From: Okapia johnstoni
Taxonomy: Eukaryota > Chordata > Mammalia > Artiodactyla > Giraffidae
Reading direction: 5' to 3'
DNA: 64,000 nucleotides
Assembly: GCA_024291935.2 (NCBI GenBank)
Contig: CM044320.1
Span: forward strand, 27,062,001-27,126,000
In this document: positions 35,331 to 46,603 of the stretch, one piece after another
Position numbering within the stretch: position 1 is the stretch's first letter
Layout of the letters: every line of letters starts with the position of its first letter
Notes under the pieces: generated by a model
Seen by the model: only the letters and a program-made list of their open reading frames with translations
What the model was told of the DNA's origin: nothing
The model's database searches: none
Translations under genes and position numbers: made by a program

Positions 35331-35536
35331 AAAGTGTTAGTCATTTAGTTGTGTCTGACTCTTTATGACCCCATCACTGTAGCCCACCCAGCTCCTGTAT
35401 CCATGGAATTCTCCAGGCAAGAATACTGGGGTGGGTAGCCATTCCCTTCTCCAGGGGATCTTCCCGACCCAGGGACCGAGCCCAGATCTCCCGCACTGCA
35501 GGCTGATTCTTTACCATCAGAGCCACCAGGGAAGAC
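35331..35536 (-). mobile_element. Bov-tA, antisense
   Basis: Complete unit. The flanks share gaccaaa(a)gt, seen at about 35326-35335 and 35534-35542, a probable target duplication with one indel. Confidence 0.92.
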
Positions 35537-36697
35537 CAAAGTATATCATAAGGATGTTAAGTATGGTCACTAGATAAAGAAAACCATGACTCTGAAGAAA
35601 AGATTAATCTAAGTTCACCTAGGCCACAAAATTAATGAGCCTGAGAAAGACTGGGCAAGAGATGGATGAGAGAGAAGAAACTTGCTTAACTCGGAATCAA
35701 TTACCAAAAAACAAGAAAGCATCTGATCAGCAGCAAATGACTAGCATGTAGACAAACCCTGAAATAATAACCAGGCAAAGAACAAAACCAAATTTAAATA
35801 TCAAACTTACATATTGAACAATGTTATAAATATCAAATGCCATGGATCAGGAATCAGAAGTTCCCATTTCTTATGGTAGTAAACTGTTCAATATTTAATG
35901 CCTTAAGCAGAAACGGGCTATCTTTTTGCAATAATATTAAAAATAAACAAATATACATACCTATATACATAAATAACAGCTATTCTCCTGATTCTATTTG
36001 TGGTACTGTTTCATGGTAATCATATACCTTTGAACAGCAGTTGTAAAATTCCAATCTTATAACAATCAATTGCATCCTGAGCTTATGATGTAGAAAAATA
36101 TAATTTGTTGTGATACTCTTGAATGTTCAGATTTGACCAGGGAATAAAAAAAAAAAAGGTTACACTTTCATAGGCTGAATTGTTAAAGTGTGACCTAAAC
36201 CCCCACAGATTAGTTTTTTAAGTGAAGTGCCGTGAAATCGATATAATTTGGGTACTAGATAATGCAACTGAGTTTGCCCACTGGTTTATAAAGTATTATT
36301 TTGTTTCTAAAGCATTAAGTGATCAATCAGGAAACAGAAACCTTTGGTTTCAGGCCGTCTAAAATGGATGAAAAACTGCTAGGATGGAGGCAGTTGAGCA
36401 AAGGGCATCAGAAGAGAGTTTCAGAGTGTGCCAAAGCAGCAGCTCACTTTGAGCTTTTATAATATAAAGCTTTTTTTTTTTTTTTTTTAATTTCAAAAGA
36501 CCAGAAGTACTTGATTGGGAACTCCCAGTTCTGGGAAATTTTGGTGGAGACACAAAGCCTGTACAACCCAACTGTGATCAGATGACTCGCCCATTTCCTT
36601 ATTCCACTTTCGTTTGTTAGGTAGAATAACCTTGACATTAGGTTACTGTGGAATTGGATTGAAGTTTCCACCAACTCAACATCTCCACCGTGTGACT
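35537..36697. other. Repeat-poor 1.16-kb block
   Basis: AT-rich, no gene seen. A T-run of about 18 lies at 36471-36488 and could mark the tail of an unrecognised antisense retroposon. Confidence 0.5.
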
Positions 36698-37096
36698 GCT
36701 CCCCTGGTAGCTCAGCTAGTCAAGAATCCGCCTGTAATGCAGGAGACTCTGGTTCAATTCTGGGGATCCCCTGGAGAAGGGATAGGTTTCCTACTCCAGT
36801 ATTCTTGGGCTTCCGTCATGACCCAGATGGTAAAGAATTTGCCTGCAATGCAAGAGACCTGGGTTCAATCCCAGTATTCTTGGGCTTCCGTCATGACCCA
36901 GATGGTAAAGAATTTGCCTGCAATGCAAGAGACCTGGGTTCAATCCCTCGGTGGGGAAGATCCCTTGAAGGAGGGCCTGGCAATCCACTCCAGTATTCTT
37001 GCCTGGAGAATTCCCATGGACAGAGGAGCCTGGTGAGCTACAGTCCATGGAGTCACAAAGAGTTGGACACGACTGAGTGACTAAGCACAGCACAGC
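36698..37096 (+). mobile_element. Bov-tA array with internal duplication
   Basis: A first head (36698-36795) is followed by two identical 75-bp units containing another head, then a normal 3' half ending in gcacagcac. The total of about 400 bp is nearly double the usual length. Confidence 0.9.
36796..36945 (+). repeat. Perfect 75-bp tandem duplication
   Basis: 36796-36870 and 36871-36945 are identical by eye (each starts ccagtattcttgggcttc and ends ctgggttcaatc). The unit is a multiple of three and therefore repeats a 25-residue segment in any frame. Confidence 0.95.
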
Positions 37097-37714
37097 ACTG
37101 CCATTTGACTAGAATGATGTCAGTAAAGCCTGTGGTCTGAGGCCGACCATGAACAGCAAAGGGATGTCCTCTAACCTCAGTGGAAGTGAAGGGGCTTGTT
37201 TGGCTTTGACTTTTCTAAATTGGCAGGGAATAGTGTTCTTTGTCTCCTGCTGTTTGAAAGGAGCTGGAAGCTGTAGGTATGTGAGACCTGATTCTCTCCA
37301 GTCTCCCTCTGCATGAAAATTCTTGGCTCTTTGCCTGGTTTACTTTACAATTTGTACAACCTCATTATTCTTCTTTTCCTCTGGTGTCCTTCCCTGAAGA
37401 GCTTTTCCTGAATGTGATTTTTTTGGTCTGGGTCTTCAGAGTTGACTGTGCAGAAATCTAATAAAGAATGTCAAAGTGCCGCCCTTGAGGATGTGACAAT
37501 AATGACTTTTGCTTGAAGATCACCATCTATTATTATCTATGATGGATTATTATCATCTCTTAGGACTTCTCAGGAGGCCTTTGGAAAAGGTCCATTACAA
37601 TATATTTCCCTATTCTATAGATTTGAAAACTGGGGTATATTAAAAAATGGAAGAAAATTGGCAATTCTTACAGTCATGTGCCAAAATATTACAGTAAAGA
37701 AAAAGAGCTGACAA
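37097..37714. other. No recognised feature
   Basis: Unique-looking sequence between Bov-tA and MIR. No open frame of interest. Confidence 0.5.
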
Positions 37715-37895
37715 TGGCATCTACTCTGTGCCTGGTCCTGTGTTAGGTGCTAGACTTCTTAAATATGTCACTTCTAATTTCCACAATGACTTTGCAAATT
37801 AAATGGCATTGTTTCCACTTCCTGACTAGTCCCAGAGCTGGGATTTGATTCCAAAACTCTGGTCTTCATCACATCATGCTTTGACTCCCAACGGA
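37715..37895 (-). mobile_element. MIR SINE, antisense
   Basis: Antisense MIR order: ctctgtgcctggtcctgtgt, tgactttgcaaattaaatg, cagagctgggatttgattcc. Confidence 0.75.
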
Positions 37896-37924
37896 GTTAA
37901 AAATTTTATTACATATTTAAGTGG

Positions 37925-38390
37925 AACATGAAGTTTTCAAAAGCATTTTATTGACTGCTACTTTATCTTCACAAGAATCTCTTTCATTTAGTAGAGGGTA
38001 CTAACTCTTTCTCAAAGATGAAGAAACTAAAGAAAATAGAGACCCTCTGACCTGCAACAGAGATTAATCACATTATAGGAATTAGGCTGACGCTGAAGCT
38101 CCAACACTTTGGCCACCTGATATGAAGAGCCACCTCATTGGAAAAGACCCTGATGCTGGGAAGGATTGAAGTTGGGAGAAGGGGATGACAGAGGATGAGA
38201 TGGTTGGATGGCATCACTGACTCAATAGACATGAATTTGAGCAAACTCTGGGAGGTAGTGAAGGACAGGGGAGCCTGGCATGCTGCAGTCCCTGGTGTCA
38301 CAAAGAGTCAGACACAACTTAGAGGCTGAACAACAATAACAGGGATTAGAATTCATGTCTCTGTATTGAAAGGCTGTATCATTTATGTTA
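37925..38390 (-). mobile_element. MIR SINE, antisense, split by BovB
   Basis: Left part has cttcacaagaatctc and agatgaagaaactaaag. The right part resumes with agggattagaattcatgtct and gtatcatttatgttagatca. Together they form one MIR interrupted by a BovB fragment. Confidence 0.7.
38086..38340 (+). mobile_element. BovB 3'-end fragment inside MIR
   Basis: About 255 bp of sense BovB 3' end (from the gctgaagctccaacactttgg codons to the tail). Flanks aggaattag (38077-38085) and agggattag (38341-38349) suggest a duplication with one mismatch. Confidence 0.88.
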
Positions 38391-38602
38391 GATCACACTG
38401 TCTATTTTTGAGTGTTTATTTTGGGTAGACTCAAAGCAGTTACGGTCAATAAGTATTTCCACAAATAACCACCTAACCTTACATAATGTTACTGAAGCTA
38501 TAGGTAAGGGGGGCCATTGGACATCATGGAGAAAAATGCACTTGTAAGTTTTCTAAGAGCAGAAACCCTATATCCTCAACAACTAGCACGTGTCATGGCA
38601 AA

Positions 38603-38873
38603 TGCTGCTGCTGCTGCTGCTGCTAGGTCGCTTCAGTCGTGTCCGACTCTGTGCAACCCCATAGACGGCAGCCCACCAGGCTTCCCCATCCCTGGGATTC
38701 TCCAGGCAAGAACACTGGAGTGGGTTGCCATTTCCTTCTCCAGTGCATGAAAGTGAAAAGTGAAAGTGAAGTCACTCAGTCTTAGTGACCCCATGGACTG
38801 CAGCCTACCAGGCTCCTCCATCCATGGGATTTTCCAGGCAAGAGTACTGGAGTGGGGTGCCATTGCCTTCTCC
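38603..38873 (-). mobile_element. Bov-A2 SINE (dimer)
   Basis: Two Bov-A monomers without a tRNA head, joined by the agtgaaaagtgaaagtgaag linker at 38750. The 3' tail is a (GCT)n run at 38603-38625 on the plus strand. Bov-A2 shares its sequence with the 3' half of Bov-tA and with BovB. Confidence 0.95.
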
Positions 38874-39055
38874 ACTAGTAGGTACTCAATACATAATGCT
38901 GAATGAGTAAGGAATAACTTAATTACATTCAGAGACTGAGAGAGCTTGCTAATGTGAGAAAACACATAAAAACTGAGTAGACAACATTGGTTTATAGTTA
39001 AAAACAACTTTTAAGCTTGTCTGTGAGTCTCACTGATAATAAAAGTGAAAGACTA

Positions 39056-39270
39056 TATGAAAGTGAAAGTGTCAGTCACTCATCGTGTCTGACTCTTTGC
39101 AACCCTATGGACTGTAGCCCATCAGGTTCCTCTGTCCATGGGATTTCTCAGCAAGGATACTGGAGTCGGCTGTCATTTTCTTCTCTGGGGAATCTTCCCA
39201 ACCCTGAGATCAAACCTGGGTCACCTCTATTGCAGGCAGACCTTTACCATCTGAGCCTCCAGGGAAGCCT
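39056..39270 (-). mobile_element. Bov-tA, antisense
   Basis: Complete unit with a head change (gagcctccagggaagcc) and several small deletions. Confidence 0.92.
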
Positions 39271-39529
39271 ATATATCTCTTCTCCAAAGTCTTCCCTGGG
39301 AATGTATCATCTGAGAAATATTTTTTAATTTGACCATGTATGTTATACTAAATTCATCTAATTTTCATACTGAAAATTCCACTGGACATATCAGTGGTGT
39401 GTCTCTCTTTGGCTATCCTCAAAATGGCCTTATATCCCTAAGAATAAGTTCATTATTTTGATCGATAATTGAGTAATTTTTCTTGAGTGGCTACAATGTG
39501 TTAATCATGGATCTGACTACTGGAGGTAT
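39271..39529. other. No recognised feature
   Basis: AT-rich spacer. Confidence 0.45.
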
Positions 39530-41316
39530 CAGTCAGTCAGTCAGTTCAGTCGCTCAGTCATGTCCGACTCCTTGGGACCCCATGAACCGCAGCACGCCAG
39601 GCCTTCCTATCCATCACCAGCTCCCGGCGTTTACCGAAACTCATGTCCATCGAGTCGGTGATGCCATCCAGCCATCTCATCCTCTGTCGTCCCCTTCTCC
39701 TCCTGCCCCCAATCCTTACCAGCATCAGGGTCTTTTCCAATGAGTCAACTGTCCGCATGAGGTGGCCAAAGTATTGGAGTTTCAGCTTCAACATCAGTCC
39801 TTCCAATGAACACCCAGGACTGATCTCCCTTACAATGGACTGGTTGGATGTCCTTGCAGTCCAAGGGACTCTCAAGACTCTTCTCCAACACCACAGTTCA
39901 AAAGCATCAATTCTTCAGCACTCAGCTTTCTTTATAGTCCAACTCTCACATCCATACATGACTACTGGAAAAACCATAACCTTGAGTAGACAGACCCTTG
40001 TTGACAAAGTAATGTCTCTGCTTTTTAATATGCTATCTAGGTTGGTCATAACTTTCCTTCCAAGGAGTAAGTGTCTTTTAATTTCATGGCTGCAGTCACC
40101 ATCTGCAGTGATTTTGGAACCCCCAAAAATAAAGTCTGACACCGTTTCCACTGTTTCCCCATCTATTTGCCATGAAGCGATGGGACCAGATGCCATGATC
40201 TAAGTTTTCTGAATGTTGAGCTTTAAGCCAACTTTTTCACTCTCCTCTTTCACTTTCATCAAGAGGCTCTTTAGTTCTTCTTGGCTTTCTGCCATAGGGT
40301 GGTGTCATCTGAATATCTGAGGTGATTGATATTTCTCCTGGCAATCTTGATTCCAGCTTGTGCTTCCTCCAGCCCAGCATTTCTCATGATGTACTCTGCA
40401 TATAAGTTAAATAAGCAGGGTGACAGTATACACACTTGACATACTCCTTTTTCTATTTGGAACCAGTCTGTTGTTCCATGTCCAGTTCTAACTGTTGCTT
40501 CCTGACCTGCATACAGGTTTCTCAAGAGGCAGGTCAGGTGGTCTGGTATTCGTATCTCTTTCAAAATTTTCCACAGTTTATTGTGATCCACACAGTCAAA
40601 GGCTTTGGCATAGTCAATAAAGCAGAAATAGATGTTTTTCTGGAACTCTCTTGCTTTTTTGATGATCCAGCAGATATTGGCAATTTGATGTCTGGTTCCT
40701 CTGCCTTTTCTAAAACCAGCTTGAACATCTGGAATTTCACAGTTCACCTATTGCTGAAGCCTGGCTTGGAGAATTTTGAGCATTACTTTACTAGCGTGCG
40801 AGATGAGTGCAATTGTGCAGTTGATGAGTGCAATTGTGTGGTAGTTTGAGCATTCTTTGGCATTGCCTTTCTTTGGGATTGGAATGAAAACTGACCTTTT
40901 CCAGTCCTGTGGCCACTGCTGAGTTTTCCAAATTTGCTGGCATATTGAGTGCAGCACTTTCACAGCATCATCTTTCAGGATTTGAAATAGCTCAACTGGA
41001 ATTCCATCACCTCCACTAGCTTTGTTCGTAGTGATGCTTCCTAAGGCCCACTTGACTTCACATTGCAGGATATCTGGCTCTAGGTGAGTGATCATGCCAT
41101 CGTGATTATCTGGGTCGTGAAGATCTTTTTTGTACATTTCTTCTGTTTATTCTTGCCACCTCTTAATATCTTCTACTTCTGTTAGGTCCATACCATTTCT
41201 CTCCTTTATTGTGCCCATCTTTGCATGAAACGTTCCCTTGGTGTCTCTAATTTTCTTGATGAGATCTCTAGTCTGGCCCATTCTATTGTTTTCCTCTATT
41301 TCTTTGCATTGATCCT
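39530..41316 (-). mobile_element. Longest BovB copy in the window
   Basis: About 1.8 kb of antisense BovB from its (CAGT)n tail (39530-39545) to the aaacaatagaatgg segment upstream of the RT fingers (about 41300). It covers RT and the whole C-terminus, but not the endonuclease domain, so it is 5' truncated. No clear target duplication is seen. Confidence 0.96.
40271..41137 (-). pseudogene. BovB reverse transcriptase relic
   Basis: One frame stays readable for 289 codons on the minus strand with a single premature stop (TAG at 40748-40750). It encodes RT fingers (ASGGDGIPVELF, WKRSVFIPIPKKG), the GFRKGRGTRHQIAN segment, motif A (FIDYAKAFD, about 40620), the LLRNLYAGQEATVRTG segment and motif C as YSDD (40304-40315) instead of YADD. 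A base is missing just after motif C, shifting the frame; the C-terminal protein continues in frames 40196-39915 and 39875-39558. An in-frame 21-bp duplication at 40802-40838 repeats TIALI. It cannot make an active enzyme. Confidence 0.93.
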
Positions 41317-41621
41317 AGCAATAAAGAAAATAAGAAAATTCTTCCCTTGTATACTGCACATTCTAGTGTAGAAAGACAGAATTATCAAAAAGTTAAATAC
41401 ATGTTGTATCAAATGGGGGTGACAACAAGGAAAACACATAAAGGCAGCTTATGGAGTTCATGCATGTGTGTGTTTGTGTGTGTGCATGTGTGCACATGTT
41501 CCGTTTCAAGTACAGCTATGGGAATTTTCATATATAAGATGGTGTCTGACCAAAGATGTGAGGAGGTGAGACAGATGTAGATACTTAGTGGGGTGGGAAA
41601 AGCATTTTTGAATGGAATATT
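41317..41621. other. Spacer with a (TG)n-like tract
   Basis: Purine-pyrimidine alternation at 41461-41500 (gcatgtgtgtgtttgtgtgt). Nothing else recognised. Confidence 0.6.
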
Positions 41622-41971
41622 ATTTTTTTTTACTTTTTAATAGGAGTATAATTGCTATACAATATTGTGTTAGTTTCTACTGTACAACAATGTTGTGAAT
41701 CTGCTATAAGTTTGCATATATCCCCTCGCACTTGAGAGGATAGACTCTTATTCAGCAATGAGAGAGGAAGAAATCTTGCCACTTGCAACAACATGAATGA
41801 ATCTTCAGAGCAGTGTGCTGAGTAAAATAACCCAGAGAAACACAAACACTGCATGGTATCACTTGTATGTGACATTATTTATTTTATTTTTTTTGTCAGG
41901 CTCATAGAAAGCAGAAAAAGGACTGCCAAGGGCTGAGGAAAATAGGGACAGGCAAAAAAAAAAAAAAAAAA
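41622..41971. mobile_element. Head-to-head L1 pieces
   Basis: Antisense L1 3' end (41622-41730, T-run then aggagtataattgctatac) abuts a sense L1 piece (41738-41950, cttattcagcaatgag, ttgcaacaacatgaatg, ctgccaagggctgagg) that ends in an A-run (41954-41971). Read on the minus strand it fits a twin-primed L1; two separate insertions are the alternative. Confidence 0.75.
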
Positions 41972-41989
41972 TGGAAAGGAACAGCAAAA

Positions 41990-42440
41990 CCAAAGACTGT
42001 GAAAGAGCACTCAGTTAAGTAGGAGGAGAAACAGAAGAATTTTCTATTTGAAAGCCAAGTGATAACCATGTTTAAAGAAGATTGAGCAAGGGCGCCAAGT
42101 GTTTCTTTTCAACCAGGAAACAACTGATACCAAATGTTGCTTAACAATCATGGCAAGAGAACTGATTAAAAGCTTAAACAATGGGAGATTATTCCTGCTT
42201 TGACAAAAGCTGCTTCTGTGGAGAGATGAGGCTAAAAAGAAGAGAAGAAATAAAGGCAAAATAAATGTACGATGTTATATTTCAGAAAAGCAGAGAAATA
42301 GGTCAGTAAATGGAGAGGACTGAGGTGACTTGGAATAAGGAGGGGGTTGTGTTGAACACACTGATGGCGTGACATTCTAATCTGGGTGGGTTTAGGGAAG
42401 ACAGAGGGAGAAGAGACAGGAAGTGCTAATATGAGGAACA
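41990..42440 (+). mobile_element. L2-like relic
   Basis: Phrases in L2 order: attgagcaagggcgccaagt, ccaaatgttgcttaacaatc, gctgcttctgtggagagatg, gcagagaaataggtcagtaa. No open frame. Confidence 0.6.
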
Positions 42441-42576
42441 CCCACTAGCCTTCACACCTAGGGATGGTAGGACGCGGAGAGAGAAACTAGCCAGCATGTC
42501 AGGGATCTGAGTGGAAATGGACCTTCTCTGTTGGAGTAAAAAAAAAAAAGTGAAGGGAATTCTCACTGCCATATTT

Positions 42577-42930
42577 TTAAAAAACTTTTTTAGAGTAATA
42601 GTTGTTTTGCAACATTGTGTCAGCTTCTGCTGTACAGCAGGAAAAAAAAATAGTGAATCAGTTGTACATGTTGTAGACTTACATCTAACCGGATATACAT
42701 TTTTAGATTTTTTTCCCATACAGGCCATTACAGAGAACTGAGTAGAGTTCCCTGTGCTATAGAGTAAGTTCTTATTTGTTATCTATTTTATGTATAGTAG
42801 TGTGTATACGTCAATCCCAATCTCCCAATTTATCCTCCCTTGCCTTTTCCCCCTTGGTAACCATGTTTGTTTTCTACATCTATGACTCTATTTCTGTTCT
42901 GAAATAAGTACATTTGTACCATTTTTTAAA
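42577..42930 (-). mobile_element. L1 3' end, antisense
   Basis: T-run, then tgtgtcagcttctgctgtac, cattacagagaactgagtag, ccctgtgctatagag, caatctcccaatttatcctc. Carries a small A-run insertion at 42642-42650. 5' end cut by the next L1. Confidence 0.88.
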
Positions 42931-43128
42931 GAATGGACTTTATTTTAAATTGAAGTGTAGTTGATTTACAATATTGTCTTGATTTCTGCTGTTATTAGCT
43001 TTCATTATGGTTTATCACAGGATATTGAATATAGTTCCCTGTGCAATACAGTAGGATCTTGTTGTTTATCCTTCCTATATATAATTTTTAGATTCCTCAC
43101 TGCCTTTTTTGAAGACATAGGCTAAAGA
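42931..43128 (-). mobile_element. Second L1 3' end in tandem
   Basis: A new start (aaattgaagtgtagttg), then ccctgtgcaatacagtagg, repeats the L1 3' end directly after the previous one in the same orientation. Confidence 0.83.
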
Positions 43129-43917
43129 CATACTTTAGCCCAGAGTGTCTAGTGGAATGGTTCCAGGAATTGGAGAATGAATGACAAGAGGTAAAGATTG
43201 GGTGGGAGATCTACAGAGCAATGTTGTTTGGAGTCCCGGAGATGGATAGTGACCTAAGACTTGTGACGAGATGAAAAACAATAATAGAAACAAGAGGATT
43301 AAACTTGATGATCTTAAAGCAAATTATAGAGACAAGTTTGTGAGTTCTGGAGATGAGGGAGGAGGAGATGGCAGTATTGTTTGGAGTGTGAAGAGCATGG
43401 GGGCAGGGGTGTTAACATGATATCTGTAAATGCTAAATGTTTATTTTTTTCTAGGTGGTAGACTTTTAGGCTTTTTCTGGACTCTGTTCTTATACTGTTC
43501 TATAATTACTATTAAATAACTATTTGTCAACAAAAAGAATAGAAAAATTACATTATTCCAGAAGATGCCAAAATGCTAAATGAGACTTCATCCTAAGAGG
43601 GATGGTGTAACTTGGAGAGACCAGGACTCCTATTAAGAGCAACTAGAAAAGCTAAATAAAATGATGACCAGTTCAAACATGTCGGAGGATACTAAAGATA
43701 AAACGCTGGAGAGACAAAGGTAGGGCACTTAGATATGAAGTGTACTCATCATGTAATGTATAGTCTCCTTGGGACAACAGCTGGATTTTGGGGATGTGTA
43801 GGGCTGAGACAGTAAACTGACTGGTGTTCACAGTCCAGTAGTTCTTGAAATGTCTGGTGATTCTCCCTTTTTTGGTGGGGTATAGAGTCACCAAAGTGAA
43901 TAACTATAAGTCCCCTT
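43129..43917. other. Unassigned, possibly L2-derived
   Basis: Purine-rich text at 43140-43420 and 43560-43700 may be L2 but is not supportable. No gene. Confidence 0.4.
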
Positions 43918-43962
43918 GTTGTTGTTCAGTCGCTCAGTCATGTCTGACTTTTTGAGACACAA
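43918..43962 (-). mobile_element. Bov-tA 3'-end fragment
   Basis: gttgttgttcagtcgctcag and catgtctgac are the antisense 3' end. The following gacacaactgagc repeats part of it in the opposite sense, giving a small inverted repeat. Confidence 0.7.
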
Positions 43963-44676
43963 CTGAGCAAGTCCCTTTAGGAAAAGTCTAAGGGAACTGC
44001 CACAGTGTATAGCTTCATGGCCCCAGGGATCGCAGGGTCCCTAGGACTCAGTCAGTGGGTTCCAAATCTGAATATTGTCTCAGATCTGACAACCAAGCAA
44101 GGGATGGTGGTATTTTATTGGGGCAGCTTTCCTCATCTCCCTACCCTTCCATTCTTGCTGTTTTGTTGTTGGTGGTGTTGTCATTGATTTTGAGCAGAAC
44201 TTCTGTGGACTGCCTATTTCTCTTGCTCTCAAGGACAACACACTCTGTTCATCATCTATGCCTTTCCCTGTGGGTCAAGTCTTCTTGGATCCTCCTCAGC
44301 TCTTGCTTTGACCTTTCTGGTCTTTATGGTGATGACAGCCTTGCAGCTGATCATAGATAACCCTTGCCACCTGGTCTTTACTCTTGAGATGTGGGCCCAA
44401 ACATTATCCCTATGGCTGTTCATACACCCTACTCTGTGATTGCCTCTCCTCCTGTTATTACTAACTTGCAGAAGAGACCCACCCCTGAACTTCACAGGAA
44501 TGCTTTGGCCTTCATACCAGTGTGTGGCTGATGACCTTGGCTAGTGTGTGATTCTCCTGGTCTTCTCATGGAACCTGATCTTCTGATGGGTCTCTGGTCT
44601 TAGCTACTATTAATATATCCATTCCAGCACATTTATTTCTGTTAACTTCTTTTTTTCCTTCCTATACCAAGTTAAA
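43963..44676. other. Unassigned 0.7-kb block, richer in C and T
   Basis: No recognised repeat. Frame 44055-44360 (plus, 101 codons) is open and leucine/serine-rich, without a motif. Possibly part of an LTR or another old element. Confidence 0.4.
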
Positions 44677-44882
44677 AAATGTTAGTCATTCAGTCATGTC
44701 TGATTTTTTTGTGATCACACGAACTATAGCCCACCTGGCTTCTCTGTCCATGGAATTCTCCAGGCAAGAATACTGGAGTGGGTAGCCATTCCCTTCTCCA
44801 GGAGATCTTATTAACCCAGGGGTTGAACCCAGGTCTCCTGCATTACAAGCATATTCTTTATCATCTCAACCACCAGGGAAGT
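44677..44882 (-). mobile_element. Bov-tA, antisense
   Basis: Complete unit with a T-run change in the tail part (gatttttttgtgatcac). Confidence 0.92.
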
Positions 44883-45781
44883 CAAATGCCAGGGCAATTC
44901 AGGCATTTCTACTTTGCTGAGAGTATGCCATTTTGTTTTTCTGACTTTAAAGAGCCCAACAATGAGTTGGCCCCATCCTTGGGGATCCTAGCTTGGGCTT
45001 TAAGTCTTGTGTCTCAAGAAAGTATAGCTGAGTAAATCAATGCTTTCTCATCTAGCCCTACATTCTACCTCCCTTGATCAAGCACCATCTGAATCCAATC
45101 CCAGGATAATTGCTTATCCTCCAATTAAAAATAAAAATTAAAATAAATTTTAAAAAGGGAGAAACATAACCTTAAAAAAAGAATCTAATCCTAGTAGTAC
45201 TCACATTGCTCACTGTTTCATTCTGGTTAATTCTTGCTATTTTTTTTTACATTTATGAGATTTTCCTCCCTTCTGAGGCTTAGCACATGCCCTGCCAGGT
45301 GATACTGGGATTTAACCCTAGTTATCAGCTTAACAGCCATGAGAAGAAGTGAGGACCAGTCCTGAGGGACACACCTTATATTTCACAGGAGAGAGGCTTT
45401 GTTTGCATCTTCTCGCATAGGAGAAGTTCTACCTCTTGTAAGGAAAGAACAGGCTACTTCAGCAAGCCCAAAGTGTTCAGGGAGAGTTACAGAGTCCACC
45501 CTCTGGTGGGGGGAGGGGGTGGATAAGAAGCCATGTAGATGTCTCCATCTCATGCTTCAGGATCTCACATTTTATCCACCAGGCCATGGACTTCATATAA
45601 CAGGACTGCTTTGCCTGAGCTTTCCTACTTCTTTGAAATGCTGCAACTCCAACAGATAAGTCTCAACCTGTCAGTCAACTGTTTGGTCCTCCCAACACAG
45701 GTGATGGGGGCTCAATGCAAGCTACCCAGCCTGACTGAGGAGTGATTCTCTGACTCATAAATAGCTACTAACGGCTCGTTG
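44883..45781. other. Unassigned 0.9-kb block
   Basis: Mostly unassigned. At 45107-45165, ttatcctccaattaaaaata and an A-rich run look like the last bases of a sense L1. Frame 45399-45659 (86 codons) has no known content. Confidence 0.4.
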
Positions 45782-45903
45782 GGAGTTTCCCTGGTGGTAC
45801 AGTCCAAAGAACCCGCTTGCCATTGCAGGAGATGCAGGTTCAATTCCTGGGTTGGGAAGATGCCTTGGAGGAGGAAATGGTAACCCACTCCAGCATTCTT
45901 GCC
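45782..45903 (+). mobile_element. 3'-truncated Bov-tA
   Basis: Complete tRNA head and middle, but the sequence leaves the element abruptly after agcattcttgcc, losing the BovB-like 3' end. It cannot have been primed normally as it stands, so a later deletion is likely. Confidence 0.88.
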
Positions 45904-46407
45904 GACTCTGCTGTGGTTTTAGGCATTTTCCTCCCTGCCCCTCCCCTTGTTTTTCAAATACCCTGCCTCTTCACACCTGCTACAACATTCTTTTTCAACA
46001 GAACATTTTCCCAGGTCACTACCAGTGAAACCAGGCAACTGAGCTGCAGTATGTTGCCGGGAATTATCTAGGCTTACCATCAGCTAGGAAAGTACTCTCT
46101 TTACTTCTGGGTGTGTAGCTGGTGAGCCATCCTCCACTTCACCATCTTGATGCCTGTTTTCTCAGGCTAATCCTGGTGCCATTTGTGAAAGTGCAGATAC
46201 TCCAAGTAGCAGACAGCAAAGCAGGAATAAATATGCAAGAATTTCATCAGGAGAATGCCTATGAGACAAAGGGTCTGGGGAGGCTAAGAGAGCTGGCAGG
46301 CTACAATGCAAGTTGAACCCACAGAAAGGATAGAAGGAAGGAAGGTGAAGTAGAAGATCCTAGGCCATGCTACAGTCTAAAGAAGGTTCAGCAAAGCTGT
46401 CGGTGAG
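45904..46407. other. Unassigned
   Basis: About 500 bp of GC-moderate sequence. gcaggaataaatatgcaaga and similar wording suggest an old retroelement, but no family is supported. Confidence 0.35.
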
Positions 46408-46603
46408 TACAGTAGCCCCCCTTATCCATAAGGGATATGTTCCAAGACCCCCAGTGGATGCCTAAAACCATGGCCATTATTGAGCCCTACAAATACTTTT
46501 TTTTCCCATACATACATATCTATGGTAAAGTTTAATTCATAAATTAGGCACAGTAAGAGGTTAACAACAAAACTAATAATGAAATAGAATGATTATAACA
46601 ATA

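Noticed and set aside
36805..37080. 91-codon frame with a repeated 25-residue segment, at first glance a repeat protein
   Set aside because: It is a translation of the duplicated Bov-tA SINE. The repeat comes from the 75-bp tandem duplication, not from a coding gene.
38603..38625. (GCT)n trinucleotide runs, also at 52498 and 56570, as possible coding poly-Ala/Leu repeats
   Set aside because: They are the normal tails of antisense Bov-A/Bov-A2 SINEs.
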